A stretch of 47,806 bases of DNA, from the NCBI GenBank assembly GCA_035575035.1, contig DATLYH010000089.1, positions 1 through 47,806 of the forward strand. The letters run 5' to 3'. Each line of letters opens with the position of its first letter. The stretch's first letter is position 1. This document shows positions 1 to 7,953 of this stretch, piece after piece. Position numbers and translations under genes: made by a program. The stretch is from DATLYH01 sp035575035 (GTDB lineage: Bacteria > Planctomycetota > Planctomycetia > Gemmatales > Gemmataceae). The notes under the pieces were generated by a model that was not told the DNA's origin, did no database searches, and saw nothing but the letters and a program-made list of their open reading frames with translations.

Positions 1-56
1 TGCAAGCGGAACTCCGTACTGCTTTCGGCTTTGGCCGTCCGTCCTTATTTTGTTTC

Positions 57-230
57 CTTCAGCGCAGCCACGGTAGGTCAGCCGTGGAAAACGCCCCTGT
101 TCATTTTAACCGCCTTGGACTCCTTCCTTCAATGCGGCCACGGCATCTCCGCCGTAGAAAACACTCTCCCCATTTTAACCGCCCCGGACTTCTGGCTTCA
201 ATGCGGCCACGGCATGCAAGCCTGGAAAAC
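57..230 (-). CRISPR. CRISPR-like repeat remnant (3 units)
   Basis: Three 35-36-bp units lie at 57-92, 127-162 and 196-230. Read on the minus strand each begins GTTTTC and two end ATTGAAG (the 57-92 unit ends GCTGAAG), the ends typical of many type I/III CRISPR repeats. Spacer lengths (34 and 33 bp) also fit. Against a working array, the two spacers resemble each other (both contain ATTTTAACCGCC and GGACT), so the whole could be a 70-bp tandem repeat instead. The 57-92 unit is the most diverged. No cas gene is visible; the array may continue left of the window. The last unit stops 18 bp short of the nusA stop codon. Confidence 0.45.
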
Positions 231-248
231 GGCCGCCCCGGTTCGGGG

Positions 249-1658
249 TCATTCGTTGGCCTCGTCGGGCGGCTTGGTCGGGGCAGGAGGCGTGCCCTCG
301 CCGAACACCTGGGCGGCGCTGAGGGGGGCTTCCTCCGGTCGGCTGGCCACGTCGGGGCCGAACAGGCTCTCCAGCGTCGGCTTGGCCTCGGGCTGGCGGA
401 CCGGCCCCTCGCCGGGGAGGATCTCGGCGGCCCGCTCGGCAGGCGTCGGCCGAATCGGCGCCGGCTCGCCCCGTTGCTCCTCCGCCGCCCGGGCAACCCG
501 GGATTCCTCTTCGACCCGCTCGGCGGCCTCCTCAGCGAAGGCGAGGATCTCCTCGGCCTGCTCCTCGGTGACGCCGGCCAGTTCGGCCAGTTGGGCCGGC
601 TCCAGCGTCAGGTAGAGGTCCTCGTAGGAGAGGAACCCTTCCTCGATGAAGGTTTCGATCATCTTGGGGGTGACGTGCGGCAGCTGGCTAAACCAGTTCT
701 CCGCCTTCTCGATGCTCTCGTTCAGCTCCTCATGGGTCATGATCTCGATGTCCCAGCCGACCAACTTGCTGGCCAGGCGGACGTTCTGGCCGCGCCGGCC
801 GATGGCCAGCGACAACTGGTCTTCCTTGACCAGGACAATGGCCCGCCCCAGCCGCGAGTAGAGGAAGACCTCCTCGATCTGGGCCGGCTGCAAGGCGTAG
901 GGGATGAGCACGTGAAGCGACTCGTTCCAGCGGACGATGTCGATCCGCTCGCCGCCCAACTCGTCCACGATGTTCTTGATGCGGCTGCCGCGGACGCCGA
1001 CGCAGGCGCCGACGCAATCGACCTTGGTGTCGATACTGGAGACAGCGACCTTGCTGCGGTAGCCGGCCTCCCGGGCGATCGCCTTGATTTCGATGGTGTG
1101 GTCGGCGATCTCGGGGATCTCGTTCTCGAACAGGCGGCGGACAAAGTCGGGGTGGGTACGCGACAGCACGATTTTGACCCGGTGGCCGACCTTGCGCACA
1201 TCGAGGATGACCGCCTTAATGCGGTCATTGACGTGGTGGGTCTCGCCGGGGATCTGCTCGCTCTTGGGGAGGATTGCCTCTGACCGGCCCAGGGTGACGA
1301 TGGCCGAGCCTCCTTCGAAGCGCTGCACGGTGCCGTGGACCAGGTCCCCCTTCTGGGCAGCGTACTCGTCGAAGACGGCGTTGCACTCGGCCTCGCGGAT
1401 CTTCTGGATCATGACCTGCTTGGCCGCCTGGGCCGCGATCCGGCCGAGCACCTCGGGGTCGATGACCTCCTCCCCCTTCTGGGCATGGATCTCGCCCGTC
1501 TCGCGGTCGATGCTGACCACGATTCCTTCCTCGTCGCCGTAATGCTTCTGGATGGCCAGGTGAACGGCGGCCTCGATGCCCTCGAAGATCACCTCCTTGG
1601 AGATGTTCTTCTCCTGGTGCATCAGGTTCACGCCTCGGAGCAGATCATCGCCCTTCAT
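249..1658 (-). CDS. nusA: Transcription termination/antitermination protein NusA
   Basis: Binds RNA polymerase and nascent RNA and controls pausing, termination and antitermination in the cytoplasm. The 469-aa product shows the NusA N-terminal domain (about 1-125), an S1 RNA-binding domain (from GDLVHGTVQRFEGG, about 130-200), and two KH domains with VGVRGSRIKNI and AIGRRGQNVRLA. A C-terminal helix-hairpin-like region (VTPKMIETFIEEGF, LAGVTEEQAEEIL) follows, then a charged, proline-rich tail of about 70 residues. Length is typical. The start is ATG; no strong Shine-Dalgarno is seen. Identity is secure from the domain order. The usual partners rimP and infB would lie on either side in many bacteria; rimP is not upstream here (an ABC ATPase is) and infB could lie beyond the left edge. 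Confidence 0.97.
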   Translation of the reverse strand: MKGDDLLRGVNLMHQEKNISKEVIFEGIEAAVHLAIQKHYGDEEGIVVSIDRETGEIHAQKGEEVIDPEVLGRIAAQAAKQVMIQKIREAECNAVFDEYAAQKGDLVHGTVQRFEGGSAIVTLGRSEAILPKSEQIPGETHHVNDRIKAVILDVRKVGHRVKIVLSRTHPDFVRRLFENEIPEIADHTIEIKAIAREAGYRSKVAVSSIDTKVDCVGACVGVRGSRIKNIVDELGGERIDIVRWNESLHVLIPYALQPAQIEEVFLYSRLGRAIVLVKEDQLSLAIGRRGQNVRLASKLVGWDIEIMTHEELNESIEKAENWFSQLPHVTPKMIETFIEEGFLSYEDLYLTLEPAQLAELAGVTEEQAEEILAFAEEAAERVEEESRVARAAEEQRGEPAPIRPTPAERAAEILPGEGPVRQPEAKPTLESLFGPDVASRPEEAPLSAAQVFGEGTPPAPTKPPDEANE

Positions 1659-1679
1659 AGTTCGTCGTCCGTAGTCATT

Positions 1680-1725
1680 CGTCGTTGGTCATTCGTCCCC
1701 TGGTCTTGCCGAATGACCAATGACG
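1680..1725. repeat. Imperfect inverted repeat upstream of nusA
   Basis: A 16-bp arm at 1680-1695 (CGTCGTTGGTCATTCG) pairs with 1710-1725, 15 of 16 positions matching, around a 14-bp loop. Further GACCAATG/GACGAACG motifs follow. It sits between the terminator of the ABC ATPase gene and the nusA start, so it may lie in the nusA leader. Function unknown; it looks like a dispersed palindromic repeat. Confidence 0.6.
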
Positions 1726-1745
1726 AACGACCAATGGCGAGGAAA

Positions 1746-1773
1746 CAAAAAAAAGTGGGGCCAGCCCACTTTT
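1746..1773 (-). terminator. Rho-independent terminator after the ABC ATPase gene
   Basis: Read on the minus strand, a perfect 9-bp stem (AAAAGTGGG / CCCACTTTT, 1773-1751) with a 5-nt loop is followed directly by more T residues, giving eight T in a row. It lies 32 bp past the stop of the minus-strand ABC ATPase gene and separates it from nusA. Confidence 0.8.
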
Positions 1774-1804
1774 GCCCTCCCGCGTCGGGAGCGCACCGGG
1801 GGCG

Positions 1805-2962
1805 TCACCCTTCCGGGCCGCCCAGGCCCAGGCAGACGCCGCTCGACCGATCAAACCAGTGAGCCTGCCGCATGTCCCAACTCACTTCCACCGTCTGTCC
1901 CACCGGCGGTTGGTCCGCGGGGGGGCCGCCGACCAGGGCTGTCAGCTGCCAGCCTCCCCGGCGAAGAGTCCAAAGCGACCCGCCGCCCAACGGCTCAACC
2001 AATACCACTTCCAGCGAGATGGCGGGGCCCGCTTGGGGAGCTGCAATCCGCACGTGCTCCGGCCGGATGCCCAGCGTCACCGGCCGCCCGGCATGGGGGG
2101 CTAGGACCCGCTCCTGTTCGGGCAGCAAGGGGAGCCACCATCCCCAGGCGGAAAAACCGAGGTGGCCATCCCGGCCGATCAACTCCCCGTCAATGAAACT
2201 CATCGACGGCCAGCCGATGAACCCGGCGACGAACCGGTTGCGCGGCCGCTGGTACAGCACCCGCGGCCGGTCCGCCTGCTGGATGACCCCTCGATCCAGG
2301 ACGATGACGCGGTCGCCCAGCGCCATCGCCTCCACCTGGTCGTGGGTTACATATATCATTGTGATGGCTAGACGCCGATGGAGCAAGTGCAACTCCCGTC
2401 GCATTTCATTCCGCAGGGGGGGATCAAGCCCGGCGAGCGGCTCATCAAGCAGGAAGACGGCGGGGCGACGGACGACAGCCCTCCCCAGGGCGACCCGCTG
2501 CTGCTGGCCGCCGGAAAGCTGGTCGGGCCGTCGGTTGAGCAGCTCCTCCAGGTCGAGCATTCGGGCGGCCTCGGCCACGCGCTCGGCCACAATCTTTTCG
2601 CTGACAACGACTTCCGAATCACCACTGATGCGGCGTCGAAGGAACGGCCGGCGGAGGCGGAGGCCGAAGGCGAGGTTGTCGCGCACGTTCAGGTGGGGGT
2701 AGAGGGCGGGCCGCTGGAAGACCATTGCCACGTCGCGGCGGTGCGGCGGCAGGCCGTTGACCACCCGGCCGGCGATGGAGACGATGCCAGCGGTGGGTTC
2801 TTCCAGACCGGCGATCAGGCGTAAGGTAGTGGTTTTGCCGCAGCCGGACGGCCCAACCAGGACCACCAACTCGCCCTCGGCAACGGTCAGGTTCAGGTCG
2901 CGGACGGCGAGGACGCCATTGGGATACTGCTTGGTCACCTGGTGGAGTTCAACAGCGGCCAT
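1805..2962 (-). CDS. ABC transporter ATP-binding protein, MalK/UgpC-like
   Basis: ATPase subunit that would power a sugar or glycerol-phosphate type importer at the inner face of the cytoplasmic membrane. The 385-aa product has Walker A GPSGCGKT (37-44), Q-loop VFQ (81-83), signature LSGGQ (149-153), Walker B VFLLDE (169-174) and an H-loop THD. About 130 C-terminal residues form the TOBE-type regulatory domain found in the MalK/UgpC group. The ATG at 2962 is preferred; a TTG 21 bp upstream is in frame but would add seven residues before the usual MalK start. No permease or binding protein is adjacent, so it is an orphan ATPase and the substrate cannot be named. A strong terminator follows. 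Confidence 0.9.
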   Translation of the reverse strand: MAAVELHQVTKQYPNGVLAVRDLNLTVAEGELVVLVGPSGCGKTTTLRLIAGLEEPTAGIVSIAGRVVNGLPPHRRDVAMVFQRPALYPHLNVRDNLAFGLRLRRPFLRRRISGDSEVVVSEKIVAERVAEAARMLDLEELLNRRPDQLSGGQQQRVALGRAVVRRPAVFLLDEPLAGLDPPLRNEMRRELHLLHRRLAITMIYVTHDQVEAMALGDRVIVLDRGVIQQADRPRVLYQRPRNRFVAGFIGWPSMSFIDGELIGRDGHLGFSAWGWWLPLLPEQERVLAPHAGRPVTLGIRPEHVRIAAPQAGPAISLEVVLVEPLGGGSLWTLRRGGWQLTALVGGPPADQPPVGQTVEVSWDMRQAHWFDRSSGVCLGLGGPEG

Positions 2963-3007
2963 CCAGCGTATCTCAAGATTCAATCCGCGTCCGGAGTGGA
3001 TGAATCC

Positions 3008-3694
3008 TCATACCTCCATCCACTCCCCCGGTTGGAGGACGACCGGCTGCGCCTTGGTCTGCTGGCGGACGCGCTCGGCCCAGGCGTTGGCGTCCTGGGC
3101 GATCAGGTCCCAGGTGTTGTAGTGGATCGGCAGCACCTTCTTCGGCTCCAGCAGCTGCACTGCCCGCAAGGCGTCGTCGGGGCCCATCGTGTAGTTGTCG
3201 CCGATCGGCAGGACGGCCAGGTCCAACCCTTCCTCGCCGATCAGTTTCATGTCGCCGAACAGGCCCGTGTCCTGGGCGGCGTATATCTTTTTGCCGTCCT
3301 TGAGGTAGAGCAGGAAACCGCAGGGGTTGCCGCCGTAGGTCCCGTCGGGCAGGACCGAGCCGTGGAAGGCCAGGGTGAGCTTGACCCGGCCAAAGGCAAA
3401 GGCGTGGCTGCCGCCGTGCTGCTGGCCGTGGACCTTCTTCAGCCCCTGCTTCTGCATCCAGTCGCTGATCTCGTAGTTGCAGATCACGGTGGCGCCGGTG
3501 CGCTTGGCGATGGCGACGGTGTCGCCGACATGATCACCGTGGCCGTGCGAAACCAGAATGAAGTCGGCCGGCACCTCGTCGGGTTTGACGGCGGCCGCGG
3601 GATTGCCGCTCAGGAAGGGGTCAATCAGGATGCGCTGGCCGTCGCTCTCGACGAGCAGGGCGGCGTGGCCCAACCAACGGACACGGGTTGCCAT
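3008..3694 (-). CDS. Metal-dependent hydrolase, UPF0173 / metallo-beta-lactamase fold
   Basis: A 228-aa beta-lactamase-fold hydrolase of the UPF0173 (YtkL-like) family. The metal-binding signature HGHGDHVGD is present, as are GHAALLV near the N-terminus, a late Asp in AAQDTGLFGDM, and HYNTWD near the C-terminus. No signal peptide is seen, so it is cytoplasmic. The substrate of the family is not established. The start at 3694 is fixed by an AGAGGAGG-type Shine-Dalgarno 7-8 nt upstream; an open frame extends further upstream but lacks family similarity. It is divergent from the MFS gene, with two copies of the interspersed repeat between them. Confidence 0.92.
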   Translation of the reverse strand: MATRVRWLGHAALLVESDGQRILIDPFLSGNPAAAVKPDEVPADFILVSHGHGDHVGDTVAIAKRTGATVICNYEISDWMQKQGLKKVHGQQHGGSHAFAFGRVKLTLAFHGSVLPDGTYGGNPCGFLLYLKDGKKIYAAQDTGLFGDMKLIGEEGLDLAVLPIGDNYTMGPDDALRAVQLLEPKKVLPIHYNTWDLIAQDANAWAERVRQQTKAQPVVLQPGEWMEV

Positions 3695-3717
3695 GGTGGT
3701 TCCTCCTCTGTCTGAAT

Positions 3718-3769
3718 CCCGTCGCTGATGCTCCGGGCTCGGAGGACCCGTCGCTGACGCTCCGGGCTC
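3718..3769 (-). repeat. Interspersed 24-bp repeat, two units
   Basis: Two units of the family whose minus-strand core is GAGCCCGGAGCGTSAGCGAC lie at 3718-3740 and 3747-3769, a 29-bp period. The same family recurs at 5343, 24000, 30078 and 42260. Each unit has short complementary ends (CCCG/CGGG). It lies in the divergent region between the UPF0173 and MFS genes. Confidence 0.85.
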
Positions 3770-3830
3770 GGATATCATATCCATTTCCCATTTCAACCAC
3801 GAGGGCCAGAGCGGTACAAGCGAATTCCTG

Positions 3831-3859
3831 TTGGGTGCGGCGGCGGCATGCTCTACAAT
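3831..3859 (+). promoter_or_regulatory. Sigma-70-like promoter for the MFS gene
   Basis: TTGGGT (3831-3836) and TACAAT (3854-3859) are separated by exactly 17 bp and lie 59 bp before the chosen ATG of the MFS gene. The match to the consensus is moderate; the call is by inspection. Confidence 0.5.
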
Positions 3860-3917
3860 CACGCGGCCGGCCGCGGCTCCGCGGTCGCTCAGGTCCCCAG
3901 CCGGAAAGGACCCTGCC

Positions 3918-5342
3918 ATGATGGGAAGCCCCGCCGGGAAGGCATCTGCCGCCGCGTACTGGGTGCTGGCCGCCCTGTTCGCGATGAACCTGCTCAACTA
4001 CATCGACCGTTTCATCCTGGCGGCGGTGCTCGGGCCGGTGCAGCAGTCGCTGGGGATCGAAGAAGACGACGCCGCTGGCGGCTTCCTGACCACCATCTTC
4101 TTCATCAGTTATGCCGTCTTCAGCCCGGTCATGGGTTGGCTGGGCGACCGGATGACGCGGAAATACCTCCTCACGGCCGGCGTGGCCGTCTGGAGTCTGG
4201 CCACGTTCGCCTCCGGGCTTGTCGAGACTTACCCGCAGATGCTGCTGGCGCGGAGCGTGCTGGGCATCGGTGAGGCCAGTTACGCCATCCTGGCTCCGAC
4301 CCTGATCGCCGACTTTTTCCCGCGCGAGCGGCGTGGGCGGGCCCTGGCCCTCTTTTACGTCGCCATCCCGGTCGGCGCGGCCTTGGGCTACTTGCTGGGC
4401 GGCGGCATCTACACCCACCACGATCGGCTGACGGTGTTGCCGCTTATCGAGCGTGGGCTGACCGCGGTAACCGGCCAGCAATTCGACGAGGCGAGCCGCG
4501 GTTGGCGGATGGCCTTCTTCGTGGTCGGTCTCCCCGGCTTGGCGGTGGCGCTGGCGGCCCTATTGCTGCCGGAGCCGCGCCGCGGCGCCACCGAAGACGT
4601 GGACGAGGAGCAGCGCGCCCGGCATGAGGCGCTGCCGCTCTCCTGGCCGATCTATGCCGCCCTGTTCCGCAATCGCTCGTACCTTTACAACCTCCTGGCC
4701 ATGGCCATGCTCACCTTCGCGCTGGGGGGCTTGCAAGTCTGGACGCCCAAATTCCTGTCCACTGGGAACGGCCGGCCGGTCCTGTCGCTGCACGACGCCA
4801 ACCTGGGGCTGGGAATCGTGGTGGTCGTCAGCGGGTTGGTCGGCACGCCGCTGGGCGCCTGGTTGGCCGACCGGCTGGCCCGGAATTATCGGGGGGCCTA
4901 CTTCCTGATGTCCGGCGTGTCGATGCTGGCCGCAGTGCCGTTCATCCTGCTGGCCCTGTTGGCGGCGCTTTACGGCGGCGGCCCCGTCCTGATCTTCGGC
5001 AGCATCCTGGTCGGGCTGACGTTGGCGCTGTTGAACTATGGACCGTCAAACGCAATCATCGTCAACGTGACCGCTCCCCGCATCCGGGCGGCAGCGTTCG
5101 CCGTGAACACCTTCTTCATCCATCTCCTGGGAGACATCCCCTCGCCATACCTGATGGGCGCCGTGTCCGACTGGGCGCGGGCATACACCGACACCCGGCA
5201 GGGCCTGTTCTGGGGCCTGGCGATTACCGTCCCAGCCATGGTGATCAGCGGCATCTTTTTCTGCCTGGGCCGGGACCACCTGGAGGCGGACCAGGAAGCG
5301 GTGCTCAAGGCCATCCGCTCCAGTGAACTGGGGGCGGTGTGA
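3918..5342 (+). CDS. MFS transporter, spinster-like
   Basis: A 474-aa integral membrane carrier with about 12 hydrophobic helices in two halves and a long polar middle section (about 215-250). LNYIDRFIL in helix 1 and the loop-2 motif GWLGDRMTRK are typical of the spinster-type branch of the major facilitator superfamily. These are proton- or gradient-coupled carriers of sugar phosphates, lipids or drugs; the substrate cannot be inferred. The ATG at 3918, followed by a second ATG, has GGAAAGGA just upstream. The open frame reaches back to 3831 but that part overlaps the promoter. The stop codon is directly followed by a run of interspersed repeats. Confidence 0.88.
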   Translation: MMGSPAGKASAAAYWVLAALFAMNLLNYIDRFILAAVLGPVQQSLGIEEDDAAGGFLTTIFFISYAVFSPVMGWLGDRMTRKYLLTAGVAVWSLATFASGLVETYPQMLLARSVLGIGEASYAILAPTLIADFFPRERRGRALALFYVAIPVGAALGYLLGGGIYTHHDRLTVLPLIERGLTAVTGQQFDEASRGWRMAFFVVGLPGLAVALAALLLPEPRRGATEDVDEEQRARHEALPLSWPIYAALFRNRSYLYNLLAMAMLTFALGGLQVWTPKFLSTGNGRPVLSLHDANLGLGIVVVVSGLVGTPLGAWLADRLARNYRGAYFLMSGVSMLAAVPFILLALLAALYGGGPVLIFGSILVGLTLALLNYGPSNAIIVNVTAPRIRAAAFAVNTFFIHLLGDIPSPYLMGAVSDWARAYTDTRQGLFWGLAITVPAMVISGIFFCLGRDHLEADQEAVLKAIRSSELGAV

Positions 5343-5423
5343 CCCGTCGCTGACGCTCCGGGCTCGGAGGACCCGGCGCTGGCGCTCCGGGCTCGGAGGA
5401 CCCGGCGCTGGCGCTCCGGACTT
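5343..5423 (-). repeat. Interspersed repeat, three units directly after the MFS stop
   Basis: Three 29-bp units start at 5343, 5372 and 5401 (minus-strand core GAGCCCGGAGCGCCAGCGCC in the two later ones). The first begins at the base after the TGA of the MFS gene. A more degenerate copy continues into the 3' end of the convergent gene (5431 onward), where it encodes the last residues. Confidence 0.85.
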
Positions 5424-5430
5424 GCTTGGA

Positions 5431-6123
5431 TCAGAGATCCGTCGTTGATGCGGGGAAGGCGATCACCTCCGCGCTTCCTCCGCAGTGGCGAGTCACCAGC
5501 TCGATCGCGTCGGTAAAGGCCCGCCGCAGGACATCAGGAGAATGTGCAGCTGTCCCCTCGATGATCAGCAGGGCGTTGACTGTGTCGGTCGTCACCTTGC
5601 TGAACTCGGCCTGGAGGACGTCGAGGCGGCACAGGACCCGGCCGGCTGCGTCCACGTACCCATACTCCCCTGCCCCGACCGGCACCGGCTCGGTCCGGCC
5701 CAGCGGTGTGAATGACTCGGCCCCGGTCAGCAGCCGCAGGGTGCCGGGAGGAGCGATCCGGTCAAGGTCATGGGCGCCAAGCGACAGGCGCGACCGGACC
5801 GAGACCAGGTTGTAGGCGTCCACCAGGCTGTTGACCGCGGGTAAATCGCCGCGCTTTAGCGCGAAGGTGAGGAGGCGCTCCAGCGAGGGCTGGACCTTGC
5901 GTGGATTGACGCCCACCTGGCGGAGCAACTCCTGGAAGGCGGCTACCTCCGGGGCGGCCCGGACGGCAGCGGCGTCGGCGTACCGGGCCTGGAGGGCTTG
6001 CGCCTCCTCCACGATTGCCGCCCGCAGCTCGGCCGCCGCGGCAGTGACATGTAGGTCGCGGAACACAATGGCCCCGGCCCGCAGGCCGAGGCGGACACAG
6101 TCGTCGGCGACGCTGAAAAGCAT
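5431..6123 (-). CDS. B3/4 (tRNA-binding) domain protein
   Basis: A 230-aa soluble protein with the B3/B4 domain found in the beta subunit of phenylalanyl-tRNA synthetase and in free-standing proteins. Recognisable parts are KVQPSLERLLTFALKRGDLPAVNSLVDAYN, where Asn-Ser and Asn before the second half are characteristic (segments quoted are residues about 75-105), and LCRLDVLQAEFSKVT. In PheT this fold has editing activity; for the free-standing form an aminoacyl-tRNA or amino-acid-related role is only inference. Start is ATG with a weak ribosome site. The C-terminal ASTTDL and stop lie in sequence resembling the interspersed repeat. Confidence 0.85.
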   Translation of the reverse strand: MLFSVADDCVRLGLRAGAIVFRDLHVTAAAAELRAAIVEEAQALQARYADAAAVRAAPEVAAFQELLRQVGVNPRKVQPSLERLLTFALKRGDLPAVNSLVDAYNLVSVRSRLSLGAHDLDRIAPPGTLRLLTGAESFTPLGRTEPVPVGAGEYGYVDAAGRVLCRLDVLQAEFSKVTTDTVNALLIIEGTAAHSPDVLRRAFTDAIELVTRHCGGSAEVIAFPASTTDL

Positions 6124-6154
6124 GACGGTCCCGGCATATCATTTGCACGTATAT

Positions 6155-6186
6155 CTCCGCAATTGCGGAGGCTCTTCGGGAGCCTC
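6155..6186 (+). promoter_or_regulatory. Two overlapping, mutually exclusive hairpins in the trk leader
   Basis: A perfect 16-bp palindrome CTCCGCAATTGCGGAG (6155-6170) overlaps a 7-8-bp hairpin GAGGCTC-TTCG-GGAGCCTC (6168-6186) with a UUCG-type loop, followed by CTTTC. They share bases, so only one can form at a time. The pair lies 41 bp before the small membrane-peptide ORF and upstream of trkH-trkA. An attenuator-like role is a guess; no known riboswitch was recognised. Confidence 0.4.
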
Positions 6187-6226
6187 TTTCAGGTACATCG
6201 TAGCAACTCGGTGAAGGAGTCGAGGC

Positions 6227-6352
6227 ATGATCCGCAACAACCTTCCGCGCCCGGCCGACATCAAGTGGGGGCTGCTTGCCCTGCTGCTGGGCTTGCCGTT
6301 GCCCATCGTTCTGATCGCCTTCCTGTTTGTGGGTGGTTGTCCGGGGCAATGA
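6227..6352 (+). CDS. Putative 41-aa single-pass membrane peptide upstream of trkH
   Basis: ATG with a GGAG Shine-Dalgarno (AAGGAGTCGAGGC before it) opens a 41-codon frame ending in TGA. The product begins MIRNNLPRPADIKWG, then has a hydrophobic stretch of about 22 residues (LLALLLGLPLPIVLIAFLF) and ends GGCPGQ. It would be a single transmembrane helix. Its position, 177 bp before the potassium channel gene on the same strand, recalls small accessory peptides of ion-transport systems (KdpF is the known example), but there is no visible similarity and the link is inference. Coding status rests on the ribosome site and the hydrophobic segment only. Confidence 0.5.
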   Translation: MIRNNLPRPADIKWGLLALLLGLPLPIVLIAFLFVGGCPGQ

Positions 6353-6529
6353 TACTCGGGTCGGGGTCCGGCGGCACGTGCCCCCGCCGGGGCCCCATTC
6401 GGGCGGCCGGGGGAGGTTGCTCACCGGGCGAGTTTTCCGTAGGCTTGTTCCGTGGCGCCTGGCAAAGACGGTGCCCCGGCACGGGCTCGCGTTGGTCCCG
6501 GCCAACCTCTCCGGCGGTCGTCCCCACGT

Positions 6530-7927
6530 ATGAGACCTTCGCCACCGACCCTCACGCGCCGCTGGGATGTTTACCTGGTGCGCACTCCGTCGCTGTGGCA
6601 GCGGATTACTGCACCGCAGCTTTTCGTCGGCTCCTTCGCTCTGCTCGTCCTGCTCGGCACCCTTGGACTCAAAACTCTTCCCGGGCTGTACACCGGCGAG
6701 CCGCTCGGCTGGCTGGATGCCCTCTTCACCGCTACCAGCGCCGCCTGTGTCACCGGCCTGACGGTGGTTGATACCGCGACCTACTTCACGCCCCGAGGCC
6801 AGGCCTTCATCCTTCTCCTGATCCAGCTCGGCGGGCTGGGGGTGATCTCCTTCACCAGTTTGATCATCGTGGCGTTGGGACGGCGGCTGTCGCTGCGGCA
6901 CCAGGCGCTATCCACCGGGGGGCTGGACGCAGCGCCTCAGATCGACCCGCGGCGGCTGATCCGCGATGTCGTCCTGTTCACCTTCGGCTTCGAGCTGGTG
7001 GGAGCAGTGTTGCTCTACCTGTTCTGGATTCCGCGGCTAGGCTGGCGGGAGGCTGCCTGGCCGGCGCTGTTTCATTCCGTCAGCGCCTTCTGCAACGCCG
7101 GCTTCTCAACCTTCTCCGACAATTTGGTCGGGGCCCAGAGGGAGCCTGTCAATCTGGTCGTCCTCATGCTCCTGATCGTCGCCGGCGGCCTCGGCTTTTT
7201 GACACTGGAAGAGCTTTACCTGCGTTTCCGGGCAGGGCGGGCCCGGCGGATCTTCCGGTTGTCGCTGCACAGCCGGATCGTGCTGACGACCACCGCAGTC
7301 CTGCTCGCGGTCGGCTGGCTGCTGTTTGGCGTGCTCGAATGGGACGATACGCTTGCCGAGCTGCCGATCGGTCATCGGGTGGTCAACGCCCTGTTCATGA
7401 GCGTCACCTGCCGGACGGCCGGGTTCAACACCATTGACTACGGCCGGGCATCGGAGGGGGCCAACTTCCTGACCATCCTACTGATGATGGTCGGCGGCTC
7501 GCCCGGTTCGACTGCCGGCGGCATCAAGACCACCACGTTCGCGTTACTGGGCCTTGTGGCGTGGTCACGCTTCCGCGGGCAGGAAGTGACCAGTTTCTGG
7601 AGCCGATCCGTGCGTGAAGAAACCGTCGAGCGGGCCGTGGGACTGTTCGTGGTCGCCTTCGGCCTGGTGACCATCTGCATCTTCGTGCTGACGGTGACGG
7701 AGACGCACGGCCGATTCCTCGACCACATGTTCGAAGCGGTCAGCGCCTTCAACACCGTCGGCCTGTCCACGGGGCTGACGCCGAATCTGACACCGGCGGG
7801 GAAGGGAGTGGCGATCCTATTGATGTTCCTCGGTCGGGTCGGCCCGTTGACCTTCGCGGCTGCCCTGGCCGTGCGCCGTCGAGGCGGGCCGCTCCGGTAT
7901 GCTTATGAGGATGTGGTGGTCGGCTGA
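6530..7927 (+). CDS. trkH: Potassium uptake protein TrkH/KtrB family
   Basis: Membrane subunit for K+ (or K+/Na+) uptake. The 465-aa protein has the four-fold M1-P-M2 layout of the SKT superfamily, with selectivity-filter segments CVTGL (73-77), FCNAGFST, CRTAGFNT and FNTVGLST in order, each with the key Gly. The late GGSPGSTAGGIK loop is typical of the gate region. Start at the ATG 6530 matches the family length; the open frame upstream to 6452 encodes a low-complexity Arg/Pro stretch. The trkA gene follows after 26 bp on the same strand, so both subunits are probably co-expressed. Confidence 0.95.
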   Translation: MRPSPPTLTRRWDVYLVRTPSLWQRITAPQLFVGSFALLVLLGTLGLKTLPGLYTGEPLGWLDALFTATSAACVTGLTVVDTATYFTPRGQAFILLLIQLGGLGVISFTSLIIVALGRRLSLRHQALSTGGLDAAPQIDPRRLIRDVVLFTFGFELVGAVLLYLFWIPRLGWREAAWPALFHSVSAFCNAGFSTFSDNLVGAQREPVNLVVLMLLIVAGGLGFLTLEELYLRFRAGRARRIFRLSLHSRIVLTTTAVLLAVGWLLFGVLEWDDTLAELPIGHRVVNALFMSVTCRTAGFNTIDYGRASEGANFLTILLMMVGGSPGSTAGGIKTTTFALLGLVAWSRFRGQEVTSFWSRSVREETVERAVGLFVVAFGLVTICIFVLTVTETHGRFLDHMFEAVSAFNTVGLSTGLTPNLTPAGKGVAILLMFLGRVGPLTFAAALAVRRRGGPLRYAYEDVVVG

Positions 7928-7953
7928 GAGATCGGCCAAGCGAGGGACTTCTG

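Noticed and set aside
84..1283. 399-codon frame antisense to nusA
   Set aside because: NusA is certain on the other strand; this frame is a composition shadow.
6452..6529. Upstream extension of trkH
   Set aside because: Encodes a low-complexity Arg/Pro segment; the ATG at 6530 fits the family length.
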